Assembly: GCF_028689295.1 (NCBI RefSeq)
Contig: NZ_JAQTWL010000002.1
Coordinates: forward strand, 281,315 to 345,314
Length of the DNA: 64,000 nt
Direction: 5' to 3'
Source of the DNA: Rhodoferax sp.
GTDB lineage: Bacteria; Pseudomonadota; Gammaproteobacteria; Burkholderiales; Burkholderiaceae_C
Shown: in pieces, positions 19,291 to 27,525 of the stretch
How positions within the stretch are numbered: the first letter of the stretch is position 1
How the letters are laid out: every line of letters starts with the position of its first letter
The notes under the pieces: generated by a model
Databases searched by the model: none
Seen by the model: the letters and a program-made list of their open reading frames with translations, nothing else
Told to the model about the DNA's origin: nothing
Translations under genes and position numbers: made by a program

Positions 19291-19973
19291 GCGTTGTCCA
19301 TCATGGCTTTGATCAGGGGAATGGTGATGGCGCGCTGGGTTTGCAAGGCGTAACCATCCATCAGGTCGAGCAGTTCCATCAGGCTGCCCAAATCACGGCT
19401 GAAGCGCGTCAGCATGAAGTCCATCACCTCGTCGCTCAAAAAGATGCCCCGCGCGTCGGCGGCCTGGCGCAACACGGCGCGGCGCTCGGTCTCGCTCAGG
19501 GCCTGCAGGGCAAAGACATGGCCGCCGCCCAAGCGAGTGCGCAGGTCGTCGCGCAGCTTCAGGTCGGCGGGCGGCAGGCCGCCGCTGGCCAGCACCGCCA
19601 TTTGCAGGGTCTGGGCGTGGACAAACCAGTTGAACGCGACTTGCTGCTGCGCGCTGCTGTAGGCGTGCACGTCGTCCATCAGCACGCAGGCCCAGGATTC
19701 ATCGAACTCCGGCGCCACTGGCGCACTGGCATCGAGCCAGCCTGCTGCTACGCCCTGCTCTTGCAGCGCCGCGCGCACGGCCTTGAGCAAATGGGTTTTG
19801 CCGCAGGCGCTACCGCCCCATAGATAGGTGGGGACCGGTGTTCGCACTATGTCACCAGCGCGTCCAAGCCAAAGTTTCAGGTGCGCCAGCGCCGCCTCGT
19901 TGGGACCCGGGAAGTAGTTTGCAAGGCCGGGACCGGTGGGCAGGCCCATGTCCAGCACCAGTTGTTGCATCAT
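19287..19973 (-). CDS. hda: DnaA regulatory inactivator Hda
   Basis: 228 residues. An AAA+ protein that, with the DNA sliding clamp, stimulates ATP hydrolysis by DnaA and so limits re-initiation. Seen: N-terminal QLVLDMG, a clamp-binding-like motif; YLWGGSACGKTHLLKAVRA (Walker A); CVLMDDVHAY (Walker B); and LRTRLGGGHVFAL with an arginine-finger-like region. It is short, lacking the DnaA DNA-binding domain, which fits Hda. The gene lies between the PerM-like permease and the HAD phosphatase with 4-base overlaps on both sides. Confidence 0.92.
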   Translation of the reverse strand: MMQQLVLDMGLPTGPGLANYFPGPNEAALAHLKLWLGRAGDIVRTPVPTYLWGGSACGKTHLLKAVRAALQEQGVAAGWLDASAPVAPEFDESWACVLMDDVHAYSSAQQQVAFNWFVHAQTLQMAVLASGGLPPADLKLRDDLRTRLGGGHVFALQALSETERRAVLRQAADARGIFLSDEVMDFMLTRFSRDLGSLMELLDLMDGYALQTQRAITIPLIKAMMDNA

Positions 19974-21064
19974 GCGTCTGGCATGTCCTGGTAGAGCGCG
20001 CTGGCAAGATACGCCGAGCGCAAGCGGCGAATGGCCACCAGCAGCACGGCGCTCAGCGGCAGGGCAATCAACACGCCGACAAAACCCAGCAAATGGCCAA
20101 ACGCCAGCAAGACAAAAATAACGGCCACCGGGTGCAGCCCCATGCGCTCGCCCACCAGGCGCGGGGTCAAAAAGAAACTCTCCACCAGTTGGCCCAGGCC
20201 ATACACCACGGCCACCATCACCAGCGCGCTCACGTGTCCCGTCTGCGCAGAAAACTCCAGAAAACCCGCCAGCGTGGCCAGAATCAGCCCCAGCCCGAAG
20301 CCCAGGTACGGAATGGCCACCGCCAGGCCGGTAAAAACGCCAATCGGCAGCGCCAGGTCCAGGCCGAACAGCGCCAGCCCGACGCTGTAGTACACCGCCA
20401 GCACCACCATCACCAGCAACTGGCCGCGCAAGTATTGACCCAGCACGCCGTCGGCCTCGGCAGTAAAACTGTCCACCGCCGGGCGCAGCCGCGGTGGCAC
20501 CAGCACCAGCAGCAGGTCAACAAAGCGGCGCCATTCCATCAGCAGGTAAAACAGCACCACCGGGATCAGCACGGCATTGCCGATCAGCGACAGTGCCACG
20601 CTGCCGCCGAGCTTGGCCGAGGCCAGCAAGCGCCCCAGCAGGTCTTCAAAATTGGCGCTCAGGTGCTCCATGGCAAAGGCCTTGAGTCCGGCCACGTCGA
20701 ACGACACATGCAGGCCGAATTGCGCCAGGAAAGGTTGCAGAAACAAATTGAAGCGATCCAGCAGCGGCGGCACCTGCTCGCGCAACAACGGCAGTTGCTT
20801 GATCAGAATCGGCACCACCAGCAACATGAGTGCGAGCAGCATCAGCAGGAAAACCACTTCCACCAGCACCACCGCCAGCAGCCGGGGTATGCGGCCCCGG
20901 CCCAGATTGTCGAGCCAGTCCACCACCGGCGTCAGCGCATAGGCCAGAATGGCCGCCACCACAAACGGCGTCAGCACCGGCGCCAGCAGCCAAAGCATGG
21001 CCACGGTGCCCAACAACAGCGCAAACCAGGCCGAGGCTCTTTTTTGTGTGGAAGTGAATTGCAT
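19970..21064 (-). CDS. AI-2E / PerM family membrane permease
   Basis: 364 residues with about eight hydrophobic segments and the family pattern: two N-terminal helices ([20 protein letters not shown] and [15 protein letters not shown]), a long soluble stretch (about 100-200), then [31 protein letters not shown] and the C-terminal [21 protein letters not shown]. Family members have been proposed to export signals or ions; the substrate is unknown. Start ATG 21064 (MQFTSTQKR) is taken. First gene of the perM-hda-HAD run and divergent from purM. Confidence 0.9.
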   Translation of the reverse strand: MQFTSTQKRASAWFALLLGTVAMLWLLAPVLTPFVVAAILAYALTPVVDWLDNLGRGRIPRLLAVVLVEVVFLLMLLALMLLVVPILIKQLPLLREQVPPLLDRFNLFLQPFLAQFGLHVSFDVAGLKAFAMEHLSANFEDLLGRLLASAKLGGSVALSLIGNAVLIPVVLFYLLMEWRRFVDLLLVLVPPRLRPAVDSFTAEADGVLGQYLRGQLLVMVVLAVYYSVGLALFGLDLALPIGVFTGLAVAIPYLGFGLGLILATLAGFLEFSAQTGHVSALVMVAVVYGLGQLVESFFLTPRLVGERMGLHPVAVIFVLLAFGHLLGFVGVLIALPLSAVLLVAIRRLRSAYLASALYQDMPDA

Positions 21065-21085
21065 TGAAATGGCGAAAAGCCAACC

Positions 21086-21120
21086 CCTTAAAATCAGCCC
21101 AAATTCTATCGGGCTTAAGG
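21086..21120. promoter_or_regulatory. Interrupted dyad in the perM/purM intergenic gap
   Basis: CCTTAA (21086-21091) and GCCC (21097-21100) pair with GGGC (21111-21114) and TTAAGG (21115-21120), leaving a short bulge and an AT-rich loop. It lies midway between two divergent starts. It could be an operator or simply overlapping promoter sequence; no known motif is matched. Confidence 0.35.
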
Positions 21121-21161
21121 CGCGCCGCCAGCCCATCCCTTGGCCCTACCTGCACATTGTT

Positions 21162-22205
21162 ATGACCCAATCCACCGCTCCCCTTTCCTACAAAGCCGCT
21201 GGCGTTGACATCGACGCCGGCGACGCGCTGGTGGAGCGCATCAAGCCGCTGGCCAAAAAAACCATGCGCGAAGGCGTGCTGGCGGGCATTGGCGGCTTTG
21301 GCGCGCTGTTTGAAGTGCCCAAGCGCTACAAAGAGCCGGTGCTGGTGAGCGGCACCGACGGTGTCGGCACCAAGCTCAAGCTGGCGTTCGAGTGGCAGAT
21401 GCACGACACCGTGGGCATTGACCTGGTGGCCATGAGCGTCAACGACGTGCTGGTGCAAGGCGCCGAGCCGCTGTTTTTTCTGGACTACTTTGCCTGCGGC
21501 AAGCTCGATGTGGACACCGCCGCCGCCGTGGTGGGTGGCATTGCCAAAGGCTGCGAGCTATCCGGCTGCGCCCTGATCGGCGGCGAAACCGCTGAAATGC
21601 CTGGCATGTACCCGGCCGGTGAATACGACCTGGCCGGTTTTGCCGTCGGTGCGGTGGAAAAATCCAAGATCCTGACCGGCGCAGATGTCAAGCCGGGCGA
21701 CGTGGTGCTGGGCCTGGCCTCCAGCGGCGCGCATTCCAACGGGTTCAGCCTGGTGCGCAAATGCATCGAGCGCGCAGAGAACGCCGGCACCGTGCCCGCC
21801 ACACTCGACGGCAAACCGTTCAAGCAGGCGCTCATGGAGCCCACCCGCCTCTACGTCAAGAACGTGCTGGCCGCGCTGGCCGCGCACCCCATCAAAGCGC
21901 TGGCCCACATCACCGGTGGCGGTTTGCTGGAAAACATTCCGCGCGTGCTGCCCGACGGCACCGCAGCGCATCTGGTCAAAGGCAGCTGGCCAATGACCGA
22001 ACTGTTCACCTGGCTGCAAGCCACGGCCGGCATTGACGACATCGAGATGAACCGCACTTTCAACAACGGCATCGGCATGGTGGTCGTCATCGACGCCGCC
22101 CATGCCACCGCCTGCGCCGCCACGCTGCGCGCTGCGGGTGAAACGGTGTATGAAATCGGCGTGATCGCCGAGCGCGGCGACAACGCCGCAGTGCTGGTGC
22201 GCTGA
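21162..22205 (+). CDS. purM: Phosphoribosylformylglycinamidine cyclo-ligase
   Basis: 347 residues. Closes the imidazole ring in purine synthesis (FGAM to AIR, with ATP). Seen: [104 protein letters not shown], and the late [16 protein letters not shown]. Normal length. Start ATG 21162 (MTQSTAPL). Divergent from the perM gene. Confidence 0.97.
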   Translation: MTQSTAPLSYKAAGVDIDAGDALVERIKPLAKKTMREGVLAGIGGFGALFEVPKRYKEPVLVSGTDGVGTKLKLAFEWQMHDTVGIDLVAMSVNDVLVQGAEPLFFLDYFACGKLDVDTAAAVVGGIAKGCELSGCALIGGETAEMPGMYPAGEYDLAGFAVGAVEKSKILTGADVKPGDVVLGLASSGAHSNGFSLVRKCIERAENAGTVPATLDGKPFKQALMEPTRLYVKNVLAALAAHPIKALAHITGGGLLENIPRVLPDGTAAHLVKGSWPMTELFTWLQATAGIDDIEMNRTFNNGIGMVVVIDAAHATACAATLRAAGETVYEIGVIAERGDNAAVLVR

Positions 22206-22227
22206 TTCCAGAGAATGAACCGAAGCC

Positions 22228-22298
22228 CATCGCGGCCAGGGTGCCGCTCCCACGGGGATGCTGACGCCTTTGCAGGAGGCCCACCCTCGGGCCGAAGG
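22228..22298. repeat. Two REP-like hairpins upstream of the MFS gene
   Basis: 22228-22253 contains GCGGC-CAGGGT-GCCGC followed by TCCCAC, a degenerate inverted member of the GTAGGAG/CGCCGC family. 22269-22298 contains TTTGCAGGA with the arms GGCCC and GGGCC and ends GAAGGA. The end of the second hairpin provides the Shine-Dalgarno-like AAGGA for the GTG start at 22307. Confidence 0.65.
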
Positions 22299-22306
22299 AT
22301 GTAAGC

Positions 22307-23500
22307 GTGCCCCCGCAACCCCAGCCTTTGCGCAAGCTGCCCGCCAGCATCTGGGCGCTGGGCTTTGTCAGCCTGCTGATGGATGTGTCGAGCGAGCTCA
22401 TCCACAGTCTGCTGCCGGTGTTCATGGTCACCACCTTGGGCATCAGCGTCTTTGTGGTCGGGCTGATCGAAGGCGCAGCCGAAGCCACGGCGCTCATCGT
22501 CAAGGTGTTTTCCGGCGCCTTGAGCGACTACTGGGGCAAGCGCAAACCACTCGCCGTGCTGGGTTACGGCCTTGGCGCCTTAAGCAAGCCGTTGTTTGCG
22601 CTGGCCACCTCCAGCGGCTGGATCATCACCGCGCGACTGGCCGATCGTGTCGGCAAAGGCATCCGCGGTGCGCCGCGTGATGCGCTGGTGGCCGACCTCG
22701 CGCCGCCTGAACTGCGCGGCGCCGCCTTTGGCCTGCGCCAGTCGCTCGACACCGTGGGGGCTTTTTTGGGGCCGATGCTGGCCATCGGCTTCATGCTGCT
22801 CTGGCAGGACGACTTTCGCGCCGTGTTCTGGGTGGCCAGCGTGCCGGCTGTCCTGTGCGTGGCGCTGCTGGTGTGGGGCGTGCAGGAGCCCGATCGACCG
22901 GTAACGCACAGGCGCATCAACCCGATCAGCCGCGCCAACCTGGCCCGTTTGCAACCGGCCTACTGGTGGGTGGTGGGCGTGGGTGGCGTGTTCACGTTGG
23001 CACGGTTCAGCGAAGCCTTTCTGGTGCTGCGCGCGCAGCAAGGCGGCCTGGCGCTGGCCTGGACACCGGTGGTGCTGATCAGCATGAACATCGTCTATGC
23101 CGCCTGCGCCTATCCGTTTGGCAAACTGGCCGACAAGATGCGCCATACGGGGCTGCTGGGCTGGGGCCTGCTGCTGTTGATCGCCGCCGACGTGCTGCTG
23201 GCCACCAGCAACAACGGCTGGGTGTTTTGGCTGGGCGTGGCGTTATGGGGTTTGCACATGGCCATGACGCAAGGCCTGCTGGCCGCCATGGTGGCCGACA
23301 CCGCACCCGCCGATTTACGCGGCACCGCCTACGGCTTTTTCAACCTGCTCAGCGGCGTGGCGATGCTGGTCGCCAGCGGGTTGGCGGGCTGGCTGTGGCA
23401 AACTTTCGGAGCCTCGTTCACCTTCATGGCGGGCATTGGCTTTGCGGCGCTGGCGCTGGGCTTGCTGGCGCTGCAGCCGCGCGGATTGCCGCGCAGATAA
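22307..23500 (+). CDS. MFS transporter
   Basis: 397 residues with about twelve hydrophobic segments. Major-facilitator loop motif seen as FSGALSDYWGKRKPLAVLGYGLG between helices 2 and 3; RLADRVGKGIRGAPRDALVAD and FGLRQSLDTVGAFLGP follow. Related to drug or small-solute efflux proteins, substrate unknown. Start GTG 22307, with AAGGA eight bases upstream supplied by a repeat. It follows purM after 101 bases of repeat-bearing sequence, so it may or may not be co-transcribed. Confidence 0.9.
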   Translation: MPPQPQPLRKLPASIWALGFVSLLMDVSSELIHSLLPVFMVTTLGISVFVVGLIEGAAEATALIVKVFSGALSDYWGKRKPLAVLGYGLGALSKPLFALATSSGWIITARLADRVGKGIRGAPRDALVADLAPPELRGAAFGLRQSLDTVGAFLGPMLAIGFMLLWQDDFRAVFWVASVPAVLCVALLVWGVQEPDRPVTHRRINPISRANLARLQPAYWWVVGVGGVFTLARFSEAFLVLRAQQGGLALAWTPVVLISMNIVYAACAYPFGKLADKMRHTGLLGWGLLLLIAADVLLATSNNGWVFWLGVALWGLHMAMTQGLLAAMVADTAPADLRGTAYGFFNLLSGVAMLVASGLAGWLWQTFGASFTFMAGIGFAALALGLLALQPRGLPRR

Positions 23501-23536
23501 TGTTCTGATCTGGCTTTTTTACCTGGAGCAATTTTT

Positions 23537-24097
23537 ATGAAAACCTGTCTCATCGTAATCGACGCGCAAGAGTCCTTCCGGCAGCGGCCTTACTTCACTG
23601 ACAACGACCTGCCCGCTTACATTGCCGCGCAAAACGCATTGATTGACGGCTGCGTGGCGCTGGGCGTGCCGATCGTGCGCGTGTTTCACGTCGATGGCCC
23701 CAAGCTTGCCAGCAACGCGTTTGCGCTGGAGTCCGGTTTTGTGAAGCCGCTGGCCGAGCTCAAGACGTTCGATGCCGCTGCCACCTTTCACAAGAACCGC
23801 CACAGCGCGCTGGTGGGAACCGGGCTGGACGTGTGGCTGGTACAAAACGGCATCCAGAAGCTGATCGTCAGCGGCATTCGCACCGAACAATGCTGCGAAA
23901 CCACCACCCGCCACGCCTCCGACCTGGGCTGGCGCGTGGACTACTGCCTGGACGCCACCCTGACCTGGGACATGCAGCATCTGGACGGTACCGCCCTGGC
24001 AGCCGCCGACATCAAGGCGCGCACCGCGGCCGTCCTGAAAGACCGTTTTGCCACCATTTGCACCGTGCAGCAGGCGCTGGCGGGTGCCAAGAGCTAA
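23537..24097 (+). CDS. Isochorismatase-like cysteine hydrolase
   Basis: 186 residues. Catalytic triad candidates: Asp9 in CLIVIDAQESF, a Lys in ATFHKNRHSAL, and Cys in LIVSGIRTEQCCETTTRHASDLGW, which also holds a second adjacent Cys. The family hydrolyses amides or ester-like bonds (nicotinamidase, isochorismatase, N-carbamoyl compounds); the substrate cannot be read here. It begins 36 bases after the MFS gene with a GGAG-type ribosome site, so an operon is plausible. Confidence 0.9.
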   Translation: MKTCLIVIDAQESFRQRPYFTDNDLPAYIAAQNALIDGCVALGVPIVRVFHVDGPKLASNAFALESGFVKPLAELKTFDAAATFHKNRHSALVGTGLDVWLVQNGIQKLIVSGIRTEQCCETTTRHASDLGWRVDYCLDATLTWDMQHLDGTALAAADIKARTAAVLKDRFATICTVQQALAGAKS

Positions 24098-24157
24098 GAA
24101 ACCGGCACCTGGCGGGCGGATGACGTAGCAGCCTCCCCACCGAGCAAGGCATATGTT

Positions 24158-24457
24158 TCATGCCGGGAACTGCCTGGCCACATGCACGACCGCTCGCACC
24201 ATGAGCGTGCAATCGCCCTCATCCTGATCGAAATAAACAATGTAGTTTTCATGCGCCACCAGCTCATGAGCGCCAGCCACTCGGCCGCTGATGCGGCGTG
24301 GGAAATTCGGGTCAATGAGCCGGTCAACTTGCTCGTCAATCAGCAACCACAAGTCGACGGCTGCGGCTCTGTTGTCCCGTGCGATCCACACCTCAATGGC
24401 ATCCAGGTCTTCATGGTATTCCGGGCGACGAACAACTCGCCACGATTTGCAGCTCAT
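24158..24457 (-). CDS. ParE/RelE-type toxin
   Basis: 99 residues with the RelE/ParE superfamily layout: VVRRPEYHEDLDAIEVWIARDN (two helices), a central helix with LLIDEQVDRLIDPNFPRRIS, and strands AHELVAHENYIVYFDQDEG and CTLMVRAVVHVARQFP, where the late Arg is the conserved one. It could be a gyrase poison (ParE) or an mRNase (RelE); sequence alone does not decide. Its start overlaps the antitoxin end by 4 bases. The local sequence is less GC-rich than the surroundings. Confidence 0.83.
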   Translation of the reverse strand: MSCKSWRVVRRPEYHEDLDAIEVWIARDNRAAAVDLWLLIDEQVDRLIDPNFPRRISGRVAGAHELVAHENYIVYFDQDEGDCTLMVRAVVHVARQFPA

Positions 24458-24903
24458 TCAGTCTTGCCGGCTAAAAGCGCCTGGCGTTCGGCCCGCTTGG
24501 CCGCGCGAACGGTTTCCCATTCACCTTCAGTCATGGCAGGACGTGGGTCAAGACGGCTGGCATTCACCTTGGTGCGAACCCACCGGTCATATTCGGCAGC
24601 ACGGGTCAAGGCTTGCGCCCGATCCGGACGACTTCGACGCACCAGCTTTGCCTGCTCGGGCTGCCATTGCTCCAGTCGATCCAGCACGATACGACGCACG
24701 CCCAGTTTATGCAGCAACCTGAGAGCACCGTCCACCGTGCCAAAAAGCCTGGGTTCCGACTTGCGTGTCTGAACCAGCATGGCAACACCTGACAAGGTGA
24801 GAAATTTCACGGCAAATCGTGATCCTGAAGGCTCAATTTCAACCGACTGCACCGCACCGTGTTCAAACGCAACCTGGAACTCTGATTGGGAAAGTGATTG
24901 CAT
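24454..24903 (-). CDS. Two-part antitoxin for the ParE/RelE-type toxin
   Basis: 149 residues. The C-terminal part (AAEYDRWVRTKVNASRLDPRPAMTEGEWE, about 105-135) resembles the toxin-wrapping tail of RelB/ParD-type antitoxins. The N-terminal about 90 residues (SQSEFQVAFEHGAVQSVEIEPSG, then a beta-rich segment, then LGVRRIVLDRLEQWQPEQAKLVRRSRPDR) are not a standard antitoxin DNA-binding domain that I recognise. Gene order antitoxin-toxin with a 4-base overlap supports the pairing. A promoter and inverted repeat lie just upstream. The function is inferred from context. Confidence 0.72.
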   Translation of the reverse strand: MQSLSQSEFQVAFEHGAVQSVEIEPSGSRFAVKFLTLSGVAMLVQTRKSEPRLFGTVDGALRLLHKLGVRRIVLDRLEQWQPEQAKLVRRSRPDRAQALTRAAEYDRWVRTKVNASRLDPRPAMTEGEWETVRAAKRAERQALLAGKTE

Positions 24904-24915
24904 GGCTGTTCAAAT

Positions 24916-24943
24916 AACGTTAAATGTCAGTAGTTTATACGTT
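24916..24943. promoter_or_regulatory. Inverted repeat overlapping the antitoxin promoter (candidate operator)
   Basis: AACGTTAAA (24916-24924) and TTTATACGTT (24934-24943) are inverted copies with one extra base in the second arm. The second arm contains the -10 box of the antitoxin-toxin promoter. Typical position for an autoregulatory antitoxin site. Confidence 0.55.
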
Positions 24944-24963
24944 GTAAGGCCAGTGGGTTTCAA
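24934..24963 (-). promoter_or_regulatory. Candidate sigma-70 promoter of the antitoxin-toxin operon
   Basis: On the minus strand TTGAAA (24958-24963) is followed after 18 bases by TATAAA (24934-24939), 30 bases upstream of the antitoxin start codon. Both boxes match consensus at five of six positions. Confidence 0.6.
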
Positions 24964-25038
24964 TCTAATTTTGCCTTGATTTGCAAAAGCCCAACCCAAT
25001 ATGTCCCAACATTCAAGTCCTAAACATAGGGAGTACAC

Positions 25039-25857
25039 ATGCACCAAGTCCGCCCCCCTGCCGTCGCCGGAGCTTTTTACCCGGGGCGCAGCCAGGCCCT
25101 CTCACACGATGTGTTGGCCATGCTGGCCGCGGCCAAACCAGACGCTGCCAGTTCGGCCGCCACGCCGCCCAAAGCCCTGATCGTGCCCCACGCGGGTTAC
25201 ATCTACTCCGGCTCCACCGCGGCGCAGGCCTATGCCCAGCTCGCAGCAGTGCGCCAGACGATCCGGCGCGTGGTCTTGCTCGGGCCGGTGCACCGGGTGC
25301 CGGTGCGCGGTCTGGCCCTGCCGGGCGCTGACTACTTTGCCACGCCCTTGGGGCAGATCGAGATCGACCAGGACGCGGTGGCAGCCATCCGGCCGCTGCC
25401 GCAGGTGGTGGTGAGCCCGGCCGCCCACGCCCAGGAGCATTCGCTGGAGGTGCAATTGCCCTTTTTGCAGCTCGCGCTGGATGACTTCAAGCTGCTGCCG
25501 CTGGCGGTGGGCGACGCTTCCCCGGCCGAAGTGGCGCAGGTGCTCGATGCGGTCTGGGGTGGTGACGAGACGCTGATTGTGATCAGCTCCGACCTCTCGC
25601 ACTTTTTGCCCTACGCCACCGCCCAGGCCGTGGACGGCGAGACCGTGCAGGGCATGTTGCAGTTGCAGCCCGCGTTAAACCACCAGCAGGCCTGTGGTGC
25701 CACCCCCGTCAACGGCCTGTTGCTGGCAGCAAGACAGCATCAGTTGCAGCCACACCTGCTGGGGCGGTGCAATTCAGGCGACACGGCGGGTGACAAAAAT
25801 CGTGTGGTGGGTTACGCGGCACTGGCATTCACCCAGGGAGAAAGCCATGCGCAATGA
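25039..25857 (+). CDS. amrB: AmmeMemoRadiSam system protein B (MEMO1 family)
   Basis: 272 residues. MEMO family blocks: RPPAVAGAFYPG at the N-terminus, ALIVPHAGYIYSGSTAAQAY, LLGPVHRVPVRGLALP, AHAQEHSLEVQLPFLQ, VISSDLSHFLPY, and ATPVNGLLLAA. The His residues in PHAGY, EHSLE and DLSHF correspond to the metal-site residues of the extradiol-dioxygenase-like fold. First of three tightly overlapping genes that always occur together in this system; cellular role undetermined. Confidence 0.93.
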   Translation: MHQVRPPAVAGAFYPGRSQALSHDVLAMLAAAKPDAASSAATPPKALIVPHAGYIYSGSTAAQAYAQLAAVRQTIRRVVLLGPVHRVPVRGLALPGADYFATPLGQIEIDQDAVAAIRPLPQVVVSPAAHAQEHSLEVQLPFLQLALDDFKLLPLAVGDASPAEVAQVLDAVWGGDETLIVISSDLSHFLPYATAQAVDGETVQGMLQLQPALNHQQACGATPVNGLLLAARQHQLQPHLLGRCNSGDTAGDKNRVVGYAALAFTQGESHAQ

Positions 25858-26443
25858 CGCCGCACTCACCGCATTACCAAGCGAGCACGGCAAACTGCTG
25901 TTGCAAATTGCCCGCTCCGCCATCTCGAACAAGTTGGGGCAGACGGTGGCGCTGCCTGAACCCACCGGAGAGCTTGCCATTGCGCTGCAAGCCCCGGGGG
26001 CAAGCTTTGTCACACTGAACCAGCACGGAGAGTTGCGCGGTTGCATTGGCTCGCTGCAAGCGCACCGCCCGCTGATGGTGGACGTGCAAGCCAACGCCGT
26101 CGCCGCCGCCCTGCATGACCCGCGCTTTGCCCCGTTGCGCCTGGTGGAGCTGGAGATCACCACTGTCGAGGTCTCGGTGCTGTCGGCCATGCAGCCCTTG
26201 CCGTTTAGCTCTGAGGCCCATGCGCTGGCGCAGCTGCGCCCGGGCGTGGACGGCGTGGTGTTTGAGTTCGGCCGTTACCGCAGCACATTTTTGCCGCAGG
26301 TCTGGGAGCAGCTGCCCAGCGCCCGCCAATTCATGGCCCACCTGAAGCACAAGGCCGGTCTGGCACCTGATTTTTGGGCCGCCGAGGTTCGGCTGCAGCG
26401 TTACACCGTGAGCAAATTCAAGGAAGTCGAGGGCGCATCATGA
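25847..26443 (+). CDS. amrA: AmmeMemoRadiSam system protein A (AMMECR1 domain)
   Basis: 198 residues. AMMECR1 signature LRGCIGSLQAHRPL preceded by GASFVTLNQHGE, then AAALHDPRFAPLRLVELEITTVEVSVLS, PGVDGVVFEFGRYRSTFLPQVWEQLP, and LKHKAGLAPDFWAAEVRLQRYTVSKFKE. The conserved cysteine of LRGCIG is present. It starts 11 bases before the end of amrB and its own stop overlaps the amrS start, so the three proteins should be made together. Confidence 0.93.
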   Translation: MRNDAALTALPSEHGKLLLQIARSAISNKLGQTVALPEPTGELAIALQAPGASFVTLNQHGELRGCIGSLQAHRPLMVDVQANAVAAALHDPRFAPLRLVELEITTVEVSVLSAMQPLPFSSEAHALAQLRPGVDGVVFEFGRYRSTFLPQVWEQLPSARQFMAHLKHKAGLAPDFWAAEVRLQRYTVSKFKEVEGAS

Positions 26444-27519
26444 AGGTGAAGTCATCCAACTACGCCGCCAGGTACTGGCACAAGATCGAGGACGGCCGCC
26501 TGCAGTGCGACCTGTGTCCGCGCGACTGCAAGCTGCACGATGGCCAGCGCGGCGCCTGTTTTGTGCGCATGCGCCAGGGCGAGCAAATGATTTTGACCAC
26601 TTACGGACGTTCGTCAGGCTTTTGCATCGACCCGATCGAGAAAAAGCCGCTCAACAACTTCTACCCCGGCAGCAGCGTGTTTTCGTTTGGCACGGCGGGC
26701 TGCAACTTGGCCTGCAAGTTCTGCCAGAACTGGGACATCAGCAAATCGCACGACATGGACAGCCTGATGGACCAGGCCTCGCCTGAAACCATTGCCAAGG
26801 CGGCACGCGATCATGGCTGCAAGAGTGTGGCCTTTACCTACAACGACCCGGTGATTTTTGCCGAGTACGCCATGGACACGGCCGACGCCTGCCACGCGCT
26901 GGGTCTCAAGACGGTGGCGGTCACGGCGGGCTACATCCATGAGCAGCCGCGGCGCGACTTTTTTGCCAAGATGGACGCCGCCAATGTGGACCTGAAGGCG
27001 TTCACCGAAGACTTTTACTTCAAGCTCACCAGCGCGCACCTGCAGCCGGTGCTTGACACCCTGCGCTACCTCAAGCATGAAACCAAGGTCTGGCTGGAGC
27101 TCACCACCCTGCTGATTCCGGGGCGCAACGATTCGGATGAAGAAATCACGGCCATGTGCGGCTGGATCAAAAAGGAACTCGGGGCCGACGTGCCGCTGCA
27201 CTTCTCGGCGTTCCACCCCGACTACAAAATGGCGGAGGTGCCGCAGACGCCTGCGGCCACGCTGGTGTGCGCGCGCAATATCGCCCTAAAGCAGGGGCTG
27301 CACTACGTCTATACCGGCAACGTGCACAACATCGAGGGCGACACCACTTTTTGCCCCAACTGCAAGGCGCCGCTGATCGTGCGTGACTGGTACCAGATCA
27401 TCAACTACCGGCTCACCGCCTCGGGCCACTGCCCGGACTGCGGCCGCGCGGTAGCCGGCCGCTTCGATGCGACCAGCGGCCACTTCGGCCGCCAGCGCAT
27501 CCCGGTCATGCTGGGTTGA
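26440..27519 (+). CDS. amrS: AmmeMemoRadiSam system radical SAM enzyme
   Basis: 359 residues. Radical SAM [4Fe-4S] motif in AGCNLACKFCQNWDIS (C-x3-C-x2-C). Upstream, RLQCDLCPRDCKLHDGQRGACFVR provides an extra cysteine cluster like that of pyruvate formate-lyase activases. At the C-terminus FCPNCKAPLIVRDWY and GHCPDCGRAVAGRF form further Cys pairs, probably a zinc ribbon or another cluster. Related to glycyl-radical activating enzymes, but no glycyl-radical protein is nearby. Its substrate is unknown; MEMO and AMMECR1 proteins are the obvious partners. Confidence 0.93.
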   Translation: MKVKSSNYAARYWHKIEDGRLQCDLCPRDCKLHDGQRGACFVRMRQGEQMILTTYGRSSGFCIDPIEKKPLNNFYPGSSVFSFGTAGCNLACKFCQNWDISKSHDMDSLMDQASPETIAKAARDHGCKSVAFTYNDPVIFAEYAMDTADACHALGLKTVAVTAGYIHEQPRRDFFAKMDAANVDLKAFTEDFYFKLTSAHLQPVLDTLRYLKHETKVWLELTTLLIPGRNDSDEEITAMCGWIKKELGADVPLHFSAFHPDYKMAEVPQTPAATLVCARNIALKQGLHYVYTGNVHNIEGDTTFCPNCKAPLIVRDWYQIINYRLTASGHCPDCGRAVAGRFDATSGHFGRQRIPVMLG

Positions 27520-27525
27520 CTGGCC

